Source of the DNA: Acidimicrobiaceae bacterium
GTDB taxonomy: Bacteria; Actinomycetota; Acidimicrobiia; Acidimicrobiales; RAAP-2
Direction: 5' to 3'
Length of the DNA: 64,000 nt
NCBI GenBank assembly: GCA_003167415.1
Contig: PMTF01000010.1
Coordinates: 20,288 to 84,287, forward strand
Below, one piece after another: positions 22,501-31,043 of this stretch; position 1 is the first letter of the stretch, and each line of letters begins with the position of its first letter. The position numbers and the translations under genes were made by a program. Below the pieces are notes generated by a model. The model was not told the DNA's origin and made no database searches. It saw nothing but the letters and a program-made list of their open reading frames with translations.

Positions 22501-22659
22501 CATGCCGTTCGCCGTCGGCGGACCCTCGTAGAAGACCCACGGCTCGGCTCCTTCACGATGCTTCATGGACCGTGCGAAGACGTCGTTGGTGCGCCAGCGG
22601 GCCAGTTCGGCTTCTTCGAGAGCCACAAAATCCAGTTCGGCGCTGACGGGGCGAAACAC
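19528..22659 (-). CDS. ileS: Isoleucyl-tRNA synthetase (long, type-2 form)
   Basis: Class I synthetase charging tRNA(Ile). 1043 aa. The HIGH-type motif is PTANGMPGLHH (about 48-58) and the KMSKS loop is KKMSKSVGN. CP1 editing domain and a long anticodon-binding C-terminus are present. Length and N-terminal layout match the eukaryotic-like/type-2 IleRS group, known in mycobacteria and usually less sensitive to mupirocin (family knowledge). Clear AAGGAG ribosome site 3 nt before the ATG. Confidence 0.97.
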   Translation of the reverse strand: MFRPVSAELDFVALEEAELARWRTNDVFARSMKHREGAEPWVFYEGPPTANGMPGLHHVWARVYKDLFCRYQTMQGRFVARRAGWDTHGLPVEVQVEKQLGISGKKAIVEQVGVEEFARLCRESVLTFVGEFERLTERIGYWTDMEHAYYTFHPEYVESVWWHLQQLFERGLLYEDLKVIPYCPRCGTSLSSHELGQPEVYSDEVDESAYVRLRITDADAHDLAGATHLAVWTTTPWTLLSNVAVAVNPEITYAVVDGVIVAAELVESVFGAGVVPSATLSGNALAGVHYERPFTDAALPDDVDACYVVLADYVTIEEGTGLVHQAPAFGEIDRQVARDHGLPTVNPVGPDGTFTTEIPWLEGQDVRAANHVINDELERRGVLIRRLNYNHSLPHCWRCGTVLIYWGKPSWYVATSKFREKMLAENATIDWHPEHIRDGRFGNWLDNNVDWALSRDRFWGTPLPIWRCPDDHFTCVGSLAELSALAGRDLGDLDPHRPGIDEVLVPCRTCAKEARRVEPVIDAWFDAGSMPAAQVGYPHVEGSAEAMQFPAQLIVEAIDQTRGWFYTLLAVNTLVFGATPYEHVLCLGLIVDEDGKKMSKSVGNVIDPWEVLNTRGADPLRWWMFSQGSPWSSTRTSFGAIDASLRETLATLWNTFSFFTLYASINNFDPTDPEIPAHHDRAAIDQWILSRLECVTAAVTSALDGYEPLGGTNALSELIDDLSNWYVRRTRRRFWRTDPKAPRSDSLAAQATLLDVLQRVTLLLAPFCPFVAERLYVELFDVGETDSVHLTDWPIGEPERRNVALEESMAVARRLTSLGRAARAEAGMKVRQPLSKALVFLPSLSAMPPAGVVEDELNVDQLEYATDLANVLTFELVPNFRTVGPRLGEAVKELKPALAALDSVAAAETLESGGSLSVTLSSGTFELNGEDIELRVKGQEGYAVSRDGGEVIALDLTLDHDLRRRGFLRDVIRQVQDLRKNSGLDVADRIVLHVSGIDDLADGFATLASEVLAVEVITGPGWGEGTVLELDDEREARAWVAKD

Positions 22660-22720
22660 ATTTCTCCTTCAAAGAGTCATCACATCGTACTGAACCAGGA
22701 ATCCGCGACGAACCGACCCC

Positions 22721-22732
22721 TACGATGTCCAC
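22721..22732 (+). promoter_or_regulatory. Leaderless -10 element of GNAT gene
   Basis: TACGAT, GTCCAC, then GTG. Confidence 0.58.
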
Positions 22733-23206
22733 GTGATTCCCATCACCGTCCTCCCCGAATCCATTGACACCAGCGGCGCTCTCGCCCTCGTGCACGCGGC
22801 GAGTGACGAACTCCAACAGCGCTACGGCGGCGAGGGCGACAATAAGCACCTCGTCGTCGACGAGTTACGCCCGCCACGCGGCCTCTTCCTCGTCGCGCGC
22901 CGCGATCATGATCTCGTGGGCGGCGTCGGTCTTCGATTGATCTGCGAGCCCGGTCTGCACTTCGCCGAGGTCAAGCGGCTTTGGGTGCGACCGGACCTGC
23001 GTCGCGAGGGCATCGGTCTCGCCTTGATGAACGAGATCGAAACGCACGCCAAGGAACTCGGGTACGTGACGCTCTTCCTCGAGTCCGGACCGGCGCAACC
23101 CGAGGCGCTAACGCTCTATCAGTCAAACGGTTGGACGGAGATCGGTAAGTACCCCGTCGGCGCCTTCAGCCATCCCCAAGCCCGGCGATTCTCGAAGGAT
23201 CTTTAG
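22733..23206 (+). CDS. GNAT-family N-acetyltransferase
   Basis: 157 aa acetyl-CoA-dependent transferase. The acetyl-CoA site is VKRLWVRPDLRREGIGLALM (motif A with R-x-x-G-I-G), and the C-terminal ALTLYQSNGWTEIG is typical of the fold. Acceptor substrate unknown. Single-gene unit, convergent with the HAD phosphatase with stop codons sharing TTAG. Confidence 0.86.
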   Translation: MIPITVLPESIDTSGALALVHAASDELQQRYGGEGDNKHLVVDELRPPRGLFLVARRDHDLVGGVGLRLICEPGLHFAEVKRLWVRPDLRREGIGLALMNEIETHAKELGYVTLFLESGPAQPEALTLYQSNGWTEIGKYPVGAFSHPQARRFSKDL

Positions 23207-23862
23207 GCGAACTGCTCGTCCAACCAGTCCGGCGACAGTTCCTCGAGCGTGTCCAGCACGAGGTCGGCCAGGAGGAATTCGACGTCGGCGCGGTCTTCGG
23301 GCGTCGGCACCACGACCAGACGCATGCTCGCGGCCCGCGCTGCGATGACCCCCGCGGTGGAGTCTTCGAAGACCAGACAGCGCGATGGCTCGATGCCGAG
23401 TGAGGACGCAGCGGTAAGAAAGACACCGGGATGAGGTTTGCCGTAAGGCTCGAACTCGGCGGAATGTATGGACGCGAATCGAGTCGTCAAGTTGAAATGT
23501 TCGAGACTGCGATGGATTAACGCCAACGGTGTGGAGCTGGCCAAGGCTACCGGTCCGCGTTCACTCGTGAGATCGATCGCGCGGATCGCGCCGGGCAGGA
23601 GCCGACCCTCGGACTCGACGAGTGACCCCACCCGTTCGAGCAACATCTCGACTACCTCGTTGGCGCTCGGTCCGCTCCAGGGATAGCGCGCGTACCAGTA
23701 GTCGACGACCTCCTTGACGAACACGCCCTTGGTCGAACGCCTCGAACTCTCGTAGAGCGGAACGCCGAGGGTGCCGAAGATGTCGACTTCGGCTTTGTGC
23801 CACAAGACCTCGGAGTCGATCAAGAGGCCGTCCATGTCGAACAGCGAGGCCGCAATACTCAC
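23203..23862 (-). CDS. HAD-superfamily phosphatase (beta-phosphoglucomutase-like)
   Basis: 219 aa. Motif I DMDGLLIDSE contains the nucleophile Asp, motif II is ASSTPL, motif III the Lys of YGKPHP, and motif IV VFEDSTAG. Cap domain is the alpha-helical C1 type, as in phosphoglycolate phosphatase and beta-PGM. Substrate not predictable. GTG at 23862 is preferred (gives VSIAASLFDMDG); a CAGAGT box lies 6 nt upstream. Confidence 0.86.
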   Translation of the reverse strand: MSIAASLFDMDGLLIDSEVLWHKAEVDIFGTLGVPLYESSRRSTKGVFVKEVVDYWYARYPWSGPSANEVVEMLLERVGSLVESEGRLLPGAIRAIDLTSERGPVALASSTPLALIHRSLEHFNLTTRFASIHSAEFEPYGKPHPGVFLTAASSLGIEPSRCLVFEDSTAGVIAARAASMRLVVVPTPEDRADVEFLLADLVLDTLEELSPDWLDEQFA

Positions 23863-23888
23863 CCGGCAACTCTGGCACACGAGCCACC

Positions 23889-23900
23889 TAGGGTTGCTCC
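23889..23900 (+). promoter_or_regulatory. Leaderless -10 element of two-domain GNAT gene
   Basis: TAGGGT, TGCTCC, ATG. It lies only 27 nt from the start of the divergent HAD gene, so the two promoters are interleaved. Confidence 0.6.
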
Positions 23901-24830
23901 ATGACAACCGTTCGCCAATTGGAACCAAATGACGTTGAAGCCGTCGTCACACGCATCTGTGATCGTTTGGCTCGCGACGCCGAAAACCAGCCTCTGGTGA
24001 ACCCGTCGATTTCCACGCAGCTGCTATCCGATTCCTTGCGCGAAGCGACCGATCAGACCTGGGTCGCAGATCACGACGGCGTCATCGTCGGTCACCTCTA
24101 CGGTGCGATGTTGGAGAGTGAGACCTACGGCAACGGCGTGTGGATTGGACCCGACGGCGCCTCCTTCGACACCACCGATATTCTGAGCGATCTCTACAGC
24201 GCAGCCGGGGCGCGATGGATCGAGCACGGAGCTCTCGAGCACTACGTGTGGACCATTGACGACGTCGCTTCTACGCAGCCGTGGTACGAGATGGGCTTTG
24301 CGCGGATGCACGTGCGCGGCGTCATGCGACTCGAGGGACCTTTTGATCACGCCCTACCCGAGGGCTACGCGCTTCGCCGTGGTGGCGTCGACGACCTCGA
24401 GATCGCGGTGGCCTTGGACGACGAACTCGACGCGGTCCAGCGCGTCGGACCGAGCTTCTCCATCGGCCTCGACCACTCTTCCAAAAGTGACAATCTCTTG
24501 GAGACTCTCGAGGACCCCGAGGTGCACCACTACATCGTGCAATTGGGAGAGGACCCCGTGGCCCAGTGCATCACCTTTCCGCTGCCGCATCGTCGCGGGT
24601 CCTTTGAGCACACGCTCCACTTGAGCGCCGTGACCGTCGACGCCGAACACCGGCACCTGGGCGTCGGTACGGCCATGGTCGACGCCGCCCTTCGTGACGC
24701 GCAGATCGCCGGGTTCGAGTTCGTGGAAACGAATTGGCGCGTGACCAACCGTCGGGCGAGGAACTTCTGGTTGGACTGCGGATTCGAGCCAACCTACGTG
24801 CGACTGCATCGCACGATCGGGCTCGGCTAG
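23901..24830 (+). CDS. Two-domain GNAT acetyltransferase
   Basis: 309 aa with an N-terminal GNAT-like half (degenerate, ending near residue 140) and a C-terminal canonical half with LSAVTVDAEHRHLGVGTAMVD and the terminal NRRARNFWLDCGFEPTYVRL. Tandem GNATs of this size occur in actinobacteria (the mycothiol synthase MshD is one), but key similarity here is too weak to call MshD. Convergent with the glutathione-peroxidase gene, sharing CTAG. Confidence 0.8.
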   Translation: MTTVRQLEPNDVEAVVTRICDRLARDAENQPLVNPSISTQLLSDSLREATDQTWVADHDGVIVGHLYGAMLESETYGNGVWIGPDGASFDTTDILSDLYSAAGARWIEHGALEHYVWTIDDVASTQPWYEMGFARMHVRGVMRLEGPFDHALPEGYALRRGGVDDLEIAVALDDELDAVQRVGPSFSIGLDHSSKSDNLLETLEDPEVHHYIVQLGEDPVAQCITFPLPHRRGSFEHTLHLSAVTVDAEHRHLGVGTAMVDAALRDAQIAGFEFVETNWRVTNRRARNFWLDCGFEPTYVRLHRTIGLG

Positions 24831-25309
24831 CTCAAGTCCGCTTCGATCGCACTTATGAGGATCGGGTCTTCCGGCGTCACCTTGGGTGCGAAACGTTGCA
24901 CGGAACCGTCGGGACCGATGAGAAACTTTTCGAAGTTCCATCGAATGTCACCGGAGTAGCCCTCGGCGTCGGCCGTTTGATTCAACGTGGCGTAGATGGG
25001 ACTCTGGTTCTCGCCGTTGACGTCGATCTTCTCAAAGAGCGGAAAGGTCACGCCGTACGTCGTCGAGCAGAAGGTCTGGATCTCCTCGGCGGTGCCGGGC
25101 TCTTGTCCCGCGAACTGGTTGCAGGGAAAACCGACGACGCTGAAGTCTCGGTCCGCGTAGGTCTTTTGCAACTGCTCGAGGCCCTCGTACTGCGGCGTCA
25201 GGCCGCACTTGGAGGCGACGTTGACGACCAGGACGGTCTTGCCGTCGTAGGGCGCCAACGAACTCGGTTCGCCATCGAGGGTGTGCAGGGGGACGTCGTA
25301 GATGGTCAT
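24827..25309 (-). CDS. Glutathione-peroxidase family (thiol peroxidase)
   Basis: 160 aa non-seleno peroxidase reducing peroxides, in bacteria usually with thioredoxin. The peroxidatic Cys is in ASKCGLTPQY, with GFPCNQFAGQEPG carrying the catalytic Gln and second Cys, and WNFEKFLI the Trp/Asn. All active-site residues present. Cytosolic, monocistronic. Confidence 0.94.
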   Translation of the reverse strand: MTIYDVPLHTLDGEPSSLAPYDGKTVLVVNVASKCGLTPQYEGLEQLQKTYADRDFSVVGFPCNQFAGQEPGTAEEIQTFCSTTYGVTFPLFEKIDVNGENQSPIYATLNQTADAEGYSGDIRWNFEKFLIGPDGSVQRFAPKVTPEDPILISAIEADLS

Positions 25310-25321
25310 TTCGTGACACTA
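25310..25321 (-). promoter_or_regulatory. Leaderless -10 element of the peroxidase gene
   Basis: TAGTGT, CACGAA, ATG. Confidence 0.58.
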
Positions 25322-25349
25322 ACGGGCCGTCGCCGAAGGTGGCGCGTCG

Positions 25350-25361
25350 TAGGCTGCACGC
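25350..25361 (+). promoter_or_regulatory. Leaderless -10 element of the quinone-reductase gene
   Basis: TAGGCT, GCACGC, GTG. Confidence 0.58.
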
Positions 25362-26312
25362 GTGCGCTGCGTCGTCATCCACGAGGGCAACCTTGAAATA
25401 CAGGAGCGTGAGACCCCGAATCCCGGTCCCAACGACGTCATCGTCGCGGTCCGTGGCGCCGGCATCAACGCGGCCGACCTCATGCAACGCGACGGCCACT
25501 ACCCCGCTCCCGACGGTTGGCCCGTGGACGTTCCCGGTATGGAACTGGCCGGGGTCGTGAGCGCCGTCGGGGAGCGCGTGCACGAGCCACTGTTGGGACG
25601 ACGAGTCTGCGCGATCGTCGGCGGCGGCGCGCAATCGACGCACTGTCTCGTGCCGAGCGAACACCTGCTCTTCGTACCCGATCACGTCAGTTGGGATCAG
25701 GCGGGAGGCTTTCCCGAAGCCTTCACGACCGCCCACGACGCGCTCGTGACCCAAGGACACGTCAGCGCCGGCGAACGGGTTCTGATCTCCGGATCGACCG
25801 GCGGCGTGGGCATCGCCGCGGTGCAGATCGCCCACGCGCTCGGCGCTCACGTGATCGCCGTCACCAGGACGAGCGAGCACCACGACGCGCTTGGCGAGTA
25901 CGGCGCCGACGAGACCGTCACGCTCGATCAGGTCGGCGAGGTTGGTCGCGTGGACGTAATACTCGAGCTGGTCGGCGCGGCCCACTTGAGCGTCGCCCAA
26001 GGACTGCTCAATCCGTTCGCTCGCGTCGTGGTGATCGGCATCTCCGGCGGCGGCAGCCGCGTCGACGTCGACCTTCGGCTGTTCATGGGCTCGCGTTCGA
26101 CGCTGACCGGATCGACCCTTCGTTCGAGGACTCGCCAAGAAAAAGGCGAGGTCGCCGATCGGGTCAGTCAAACGCTCATCCCTCGCTGGCGCACCGGTGA
26201 AGTTCGCGTGCCGGTGGCCCGGAGTTTTGTGTTGGAAGAGGTCGCGCAGGCTTACGAGTACTTCGCCCAACCGGGCAAGTTCGGCAAGGTCGTCTTGCGG
26301 ATCGAAGAGTGA
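25362..26312 (+). CDS. Zinc-free MDR oxidoreductase (NADPH:quinone reductase-like)
   Basis: 316 aa medium-chain reductase. GroES-like N-domain (GAGINAADLMQRDGHYP, the quinone-reductase signature) and Rossmann domain with SGSTGGVGIAAVQIAHALGA. No structural-zinc Cys cluster, consistent with the QOR/TP53I3 group. Likely reduces quinones or enones with NADPH. Divergent from the peroxidase gene 52 nt away, so both may answer to oxidative stress (inference). Confidence 0.88.
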   Translation: MRCVVIHEGNLEIQERETPNPGPNDVIVAVRGAGINAADLMQRDGHYPAPDGWPVDVPGMELAGVVSAVGERVHEPLLGRRVCAIVGGGAQSTHCLVPSEHLLFVPDHVSWDQAGGFPEAFTTAHDALVTQGHVSAGERVLISGSTGGVGIAAVQIAHALGAHVIAVTRTSEHHDALGEYGADETVTLDQVGEVGRVDVILELVGAAHLSVAQGLLNPFARVVVIGISGGGSRVDVDLRLFMGSRSTLTGSTLRSRTRQEKGEVADRVSQTLIPRWRTGEVRVPVARSFVLEEVAQAYEYFAQPGKFGKVVLRIEE

Positions 26313-26319
26313 GCCCCGT

Positions 26320-26331
26320 TAGTTTGACTCG
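26320..26331 (+). promoter_or_regulatory. Leaderless -10 element of DUF5522 gene
   Basis: TAGTTT, GACTCG, GTG; only 7 nt after the preceding stop codon. Confidence 0.55.
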
Positions 26332-26553
26332 GTGAGTACTCCAGTCCCTCGACCGCATCCGAGTCGATGCGATCCGTCGCGTTCGGACTACGACGCCATC
26401 ATCGAAGCCCACGAAGCGGCCACATTCGCCGGTGAGCCGACGTACCGAGATCCGACGTCCGGTCTCATGGTCTTGACGGCGGCCACGCACCTGGCGCGCG
26501 GAACGTGCTGTGAGAGTGGCTGTCGCCACTGCCCTTACGTCGAAGCCGGATAG
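26332..26553 (+). CDS. DUF5522 small cysteine protein
   Basis: 73 aa. Central DYDAIIEAHEAATFAGEPTYRDPTSG and the C-terminal CCESGCRHCPY motif identify the DUF5522 family, whose four clustered Cys probably bind a metal or iron-sulfur centre; function unknown. It follows the quinone reductase by 19 nt and overlaps the end of the opposite DHA2 exporter by 19 nt. Confidence 0.85.
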   Translation: MSTPVPRPHPSRCDPSRSDYDAIIEAHEAATFAGEPTYRDPTSGLMVLTAATHLARGTCCESGCRHCPYVEAG

Positions 26554-28073
26554 ACCTCGGTCACGGCTTCGTCGTGTTGTCCGAGGTGGTCTCGGTCGAT
26601 ATTCACCAGCGCGAAGAACACCATCGCGGCGATGAACAGCATTAAGGATCCGAAGCGGAACGATTCGTCATAGCCGTGGACGTGGGACGTGGCGATCAAC
26701 AGCAATTTCGCCTTCGCCGTCATCGCCGGGTGCGAATGCTTCAGGGCGGCCACCATGAACGCGGTCCCACTGGAAACGACGATGGTGTTGGCGATCGCCG
26801 TACCGAAGGATCCACCGATCTGTTGGGACGTTGTCAGTACCGCCGACGCGGCGCCGGTGTCGTCCGGTCGCACGTTGAAGAGCGCCGTCGAGGCGATCGA
26901 CACGAAAGCCATGCCCAGTCCGAGGCTGGTGACGATCATGGCCGGCATGACGCTCGAGACGTACGAGCTGTCGACCTTGATGAAGGAGAGATAGAGGAAC
27001 CCGAAGGCCGCCATCAGGTTGCCGATGGTCGCCAGCGGTCGCGGCCCGAATTTGGGGAGCCATTGACCGGTCATTCCCGCGGCGAGTATGACGCCGATCG
27101 AGAACGGCATGAACAACAGTCCGGTCTTCACGGCCGAGTACTGCTCGACGTACTGGAAATAGAACGTCATGAAGAGAAACATCCCGAAGAGTCCAAGTCC
27201 GACGAACAGCTGCGCGAGGAAGGCGCCGGCCCGAACCCGGTCGGTGATGAGTCGTAGCGGCAGTAGCGGCTCCTTGATGCGGCTTTCGATGACGAAAAAG
27301 ACCAGCAGCAAGAAGGCGCCGAGGACCAGAAACGGCCACGCACTCGTCGAGCCCCAGCCGTCGGTCGAGGCCTGGGAGACCCCGAAGACGACGCTGAGCA
27401 TGCCCGCCGTCGCCGTGAGCGCACCCGGGACGTCGTAGTGCGGATGACCCTCGACCTTGGATTCGCGAACGTTCGGCACGGCGAGGGAGAACGCAATGAT
27501 GGCCATCGGCGTGTTGACGAAGAGACACCAGCGCCAGGACAAATACTGCGTCAGCAGACCCCCGGCGATCAGTCCGATCGCGCCACCTACCCCGGCGAGG
27601 GCGCCGTAGACCGCGAAGGCCTTGGCCCGCTCCTTGGAGTCCGTGAAGGTCACCGAGATCAGTGACAACGCCGCGGGCGCGAGCAGTGCGCCAAAAAGTC
27701 CCTGCAGGGCCCGCGCGCCGAAGAGCCACTGTTGGTTCTGGGCGAACCCTCCGAGGAGCGAAGCGCCCGCGAAGCCGAGGAGCCCGATGAGGAACGACCG
27801 CTTGCGACCCATGTAGTCACCGATTCGTCCACCGAGCAGCAGGAACCCGCCGAAGGTGAGGGTGTAGGCGGTGATGGCCCACTGATAGTTCCTCTGCGCG
27901 ATTGCCAAGCCACCGAGCACCTTGGGCAGCGAGGCGTGCGGCAGCGCAATGTTCACGATCGAGGCGTCGAGGATCACCATCAATTGCGCGATGCCGATGA
28001 CGACGAGAGCGAACCAACGTCGCGGATCGGGCATTTCGGCGTGAACGACGTGACTGACTGAAGCGTCCGACAT
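26535..28073 (-). CDS. DHA2-family MFS drug exporter (EmrB/QacA type)
   Basis: 512 aa with about 14 hydrophobic helices. Signatures: LDASIVNIALPHA (motif D1), GGRIGDYMGRKRSF (motif A), and the motif C region VYGALAGVGGAIGLIAGG. Proton-coupled multidrug or metabolite efflux. ATG at 28073 has GGGGGAATTG upstream; an in-frame TTG just before it is less likely. Lies downstream of ald in the same direction. Confidence 0.92.
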   Translation of the reverse strand: MSDASVSHVVHAEMPDPRRWFALVVIGIAQLMVILDASIVNIALPHASLPKVLGGLAIAQRNYQWAITAYTLTFGGFLLLGGRIGDYMGRKRSFLIGLLGFAGASLLGGFAQNQQWLFGARALQGLFGALLAPAALSLISVTFTDSKERAKAFAVYGALAGVGGAIGLIAGGLLTQYLSWRWCLFVNTPMAIIAFSLAVPNVRESKVEGHPHYDVPGALTATAGMLSVVFGVSQASTDGWGSTSAWPFLVLGAFLLLVFFVIESRIKEPLLPLRLITDRVRAGAFLAQLFVGLGLFGMFLFMTFYFQYVEQYSAVKTGLLFMPFSIGVILAAGMTGQWLPKFGPRPLATIGNLMAAFGFLYLSFIKVDSSYVSSVMPAMIVTSLGLGMAFVSIASTALFNVRPDDTGAASAVLTTSQQIGGSFGTAIANTIVVSSGTAFMVAALKHSHPAMTAKAKLLLIATSHVHGYDESFRFGSLMLFIAAMVFFALVNIDRDHLGQHDEAVTEVYPAST

Positions 28074-28143
28074 CAATTCCCCCGAGCGGTGTTAGAAGTG
28101 CGAGTCCTGGACACGGCCACAACACCCATCGGGCCGTCGCCGT

Positions 28144-29262
28144 TTATAGGAGCGAGCGTAGTGGACTGAAGGCCACGCCAAGGGACTCGGCCACCGGTCC
28201 GTAGGTGACGGCGCCCTCGACGACGGTGACGCCCTCGGCCAGAGCGTCGTCGGCCACGACGGCCTCGCGCCATCCGTGGCGCGCCAACTCCATGGCGTAA
28301 GGCAACGTAGCGTTGGCCAGCGCGTAGGTCGACGTGTAGGGAAACGCGCCGGGCATGTTGGCCACGCAGTAGAAAATCGAACCGTTCACCTCGAACACCG
28401 GGTCCGAGTGCGTGGTCGGGTGGGTTGCTTCAAAGCAGCCGCCCTGGTCAACAGAGATATCGACCAACACCGAGCCGTGGCGCATTCGTGCCACCAGCTC
28501 GTTACTCACGAGCTTGGGCGCCTTGGCACCGACCACCAACACGGCGCCAATGACGATATCGGCGTCGAGGCAGGCGTCTTCGAGTGCCAGCGTCGAGGAC
28601 GCGATGGTCTGGACGCGTCCGTCGAAGTGAATGTCGACCTGGCGAAGTCGTTCGAGGTTGCGATCAAGGATCTTGACGTTGGCGTGTAGTCCGGCGGCCA
28701 TTGTCGCGGCCGCCAGTCCCGAGACACCCGCACCGATGACGACGACATTGGCCGGCGCGACGCCGGGCACGCCACTGATGAGTGTCCCGTGTCCCCCGCC
28801 GGGACGCATGAGGTGATGCGCGGCCATCAAGGGAGCCATTCGTCCAGCGACTTCGCTCATGGGGGTGAGCAGCGGCAACGAATTGTCGCGCAGACGGACC
28901 GTTTCGTAGGCAATGGCGACGTTGTTCGCGGCGACCAACGCGTCAGTGCATTCGCGCGAGGCCGCGAGGTGGAGGTACGTAAAGAGCACCTGGTCCTTGT
29001 GGGCGCTCAAGCGGTGATACTCCGGGGCGATCGGTTCTTTCACCTTCATCAGCAGTTCGCTCTCGGACCAGACATCATCGGCCGAATCAACGATGGTCGC
29101 TCCGTTGGCCACGTAGTCGGCGTCGGCGATCGACGAGCCGACACCGGCGCTTCGTTCGATGAGGACACGATGACCGGCCCCGGTCAGTTCTCGCGCGCCG
29201 GCCGGCGTCAGCGCCACGCGGTACTCGTCCGTCTTGATTTCCTTTGGTACGCCGATGATCAT
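28144..29262 (-). CDS. ald: Alanine dehydrogenase
   Basis: 372 aa NAD-dependent enzyme interconverting alanine and pyruvate plus ammonia. Family N-terminus MIIGVPKEIKTDEYRVALTP, the catalytic Lys/His region VKEPIAPEY and YLHLAAS, and the NAD site VIGAGVSGLAAATMA are present. GAAAGGATG precedes the ATG. Supplies pyruvate/ammonia exchange near the amine-catabolism genes, but linkage may be coincidental. Confidence 0.96.
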   Translation of the reverse strand: MIIGVPKEIKTDEYRVALTPAGARELTGAGHRVLIERSAGVGSSIADADYVANGATIVDSADDVWSESELLMKVKEPIAPEYHRLSAHKDQVLFTYLHLAASRECTDALVAANNVAIAYETVRLRDNSLPLLTPMSEVAGRMAPLMAAHHLMRPGGGHGTLISGVPGVAPANVVVIGAGVSGLAAATMAAGLHANVKILDRNLERLRQVDIHFDGRVQTIASSTLALEDACLDADIVIGAVLVVGAKAPKLVSNELVARMRHGSVLVDISVDQGGCFEATHPTTHSDPVFEVNGSIFYCVANMPGAFPYTSTYALANATLPYAMELARHGWREAVVADDALAEGVTVVEGAVTYGPVAESLGVAFSPLRSLL

Positions 29263-29419
29263 CGTTGATCATCCTTTCTGGTTTTTGTCGCCCCATCCAC
29301 GGTAGTCACTCGCCGTGAGCGCGTGCTGCGGTGAGTGATGACCTCACCAACGGCGACGATTGGGCGGTCTGTTCAATCGACGTCGTCGACACCTCTCGCG
29401 TCGACGTCTCAAAGAAGCC

Positions 29420-30847
29420 TCACGACTCGATGTTGTGCATGACGTGCTTCACGCGCGTGTAGTCCTCGAAGCCGTACATCGAGAGATCCTTGCCGTAGCC
29501 GGACCTCTTGAACCCTCCGTGCGGCATCTCGGCCACCAGTGGAATGTGCGTGTTGACCCACACGCAGCCGAAGTCGAGGTCCCTCGTGAAGCGCATGGCG
29601 CGGCCGTGGTCGCTGGTCCACACCGATGACGCCAGTCCGTAGTCGACGCCGTTGGCCCAGGCGAGCGCCTCGGCTTCGTCGCTGAACTTCTGCACCGTGA
29701 TCACGGGACCGAAGATCTCACTCTGGATCATCTCGTCGTCCTGGTGCAGGTCGGCGACGACCGTCGGCTCTATGAAGTAGCCGGCGTCACCCACCTGTTG
29801 GCCCCCGGCGGCCAGCGACGCGTGTCCCGGCGAGCGAGCGAGGAAACCGGTGACGCGCTGGAACTGATTGACGTTGTTGACCGGTCCGAAGAGCGCGTCG
29901 TCATTGTCGGGTGGACCGATGACCGTGTTTCGCGCCTGTTCGGCCAGGGCGTCCACGAAGTCGCCGTACACCTTGGGCCCCGCGAGCACCCGAGTGGCCG
30001 CGGTGCAGTCCTGACCGGCGTTGAAGTAACCGGCGACCGCAATGTTCTCGGCGGCCGAGGCGATGTCGACGTCATCGAAGACGATGACCGGTGCCTTGCC
30101 GCCCAGTTCGAGGTGGACCCGCTTCAGGGTCTGGGACGCGCTCGAGGCGACCTCCATGCCGGCACGCACTGAGCCGGTCACCGACACCATGGCCGGGATC
30201 GAGTGCTCCACCAGCGCGCGACCGGTGTCGCGGTCACCGCACACCACGTTGAAGACCCCCGCCGGCAGGACCTCCGCCATCAGTTGCGCCATTAACACCG
30301 TCGAGGCCGGCGTCGAATCACCGGGCTTCAACACCATCGTGTTGCCGGCCGCAATCGCGGGCGCCCACTTCCACACCGCCATCATCATCGGGTAGTTCCA
30401 CGGCGTGACCGCGCCGCACACGCCGATTGGCTCTCGGCGAACGTAACTCGTCATGCCCTCCATGTACTCCGCCGCACCGCGACCCTCCAAGAGGCGCGCC
30501 GCCCCGGCGAAGAAACGAATCTGGTCGATCATCGGCGGAATCTCTTCACTCATCGTGAGTGAGATGATTTTCCCGCAGTTCTCGGCCTCAACGGCGACGA
30601 GCTCTTCGGCGTGCGCTTCGAGGATGTCGGCGATCTGTTGGAGGGCCCGGCTGCGCTGGGACGGCGTCGTCCGTTTCCAACTTTGGAAGGCCGCGTTCGC
30701 CACTTGCAACGCGTGATCGACGTCGGCGGCGTTGGACACGGGCATCTCGGCGAAAGGCTCACCGGTCGCGGGGTTGATCAGCTCCACGTACTTTTTGCTC
30801 TTGGGAGCGACGGACTCGCCCCCCACAAAATTGTCCAAACGACGCAT
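29420..30847 (-). CDS. Aminobutyraldehyde dehydrogenase-like aldehyde dehydrogenase
   Basis: 475 aa NAD-dependent aldehyde dehydrogenase. [17 protein letters not shown] holds the general-base Glu and [13 protein letters not shown] the catalytic Cys; the latter variant is typical of gamma-aminobutyraldehyde dehydrogenases (PatD-like), which convert 4-aminobutanal to GABA. Ribosome site GGGAGGG 4 nt before the ATG at 30847. Divergent from the Lrp regulator and amine-catabolic genes, supporting a role in putrescine degradation. Confidence 0.88.
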   Translation of the reverse strand: MRRLDNFVGGESVAPKSKKYVELINPATGEPFAEMPVSNAADVDHALQVANAAFQSWKRTTPSQRSRALQQIADILEAHAEELVAVEAENCGKIISLTMSEEIPPMIDQIRFFAGAARLLEGRGAAEYMEGMTSYVRREPIGVCGAVTPWNYPMMMAVWKWAPAIAAGNTMVLKPGDSTPASTVLMAQLMAEVLPAGVFNVVCGDRDTGRALVEHSIPAMVSVTGSVRAGMEVASSASQTLKRVHLELGGKAPVIVFDDVDIASAAENIAVAGYFNAGQDCTAATRVLAGPKVYGDFVDALAEQARNTVIGPPDNDDALFGPVNNVNQFQRVTGFLARSPGHASLAAGGQQVGDAGYFIEPTVVADLHQDDEMIQSEIFGPVITVQKFSDEAEALAWANGVDYGLASSVWTSDHGRAMRFTRDLDFGCVWVNTHIPLVAEMPHGGFKRSGYGKDLSMYGFEDYTRVKHVMHNIES

Positions 30848-31043
30848 TTTTCCCTCCCAGTCACGGGCACCGTCTCGGTGCCGCCCTGAGCCACTCTGCC
30901 AGAGATTGCCTGGGCGCTGCAACCTAGGCTGAAGATATAAGCCCCCTCAAGTAAAAAATACGACGCTTTCCGTCGCTCTAGCCCCCTATACTGTCTCTAT
31001 CCGCAGCAAGGTGGCCCTAGGGCTACTTCGCCGGGAGTGACCA
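30848..31043. promoter_or_regulatory. Divergent control region of the amine-catabolism locus
   Basis: 196 nt between the aldehyde dehydrogenase and the lrp-like gene. It contains TATACT (about 30986) as a plausible -10 for lrp, a 10-bp palindrome GCCCTAGGGC (about 31013-31022) downstream of it, and an AT-rich patch (about 30935-30961). Lrp-family proteins usually bind in their own divergent regions, so these are the likeliest operators. Confidence 0.4.

Noticed and set aside
21155..22540. A 461-codon open frame inside ileS
   Set aside because: It lies in another frame of an unmistakable IleRS and is Arg/Gly/Ser-rich, as expected for shadow frames in GC-rich DNA.
25032..26270. A 412-codon minus frame across the peroxidase and quinone-reductase genes
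   Set aside because: It runs opposite to a clear MDR reductase and within the peroxidase in a different frame; composition is not protein-like.
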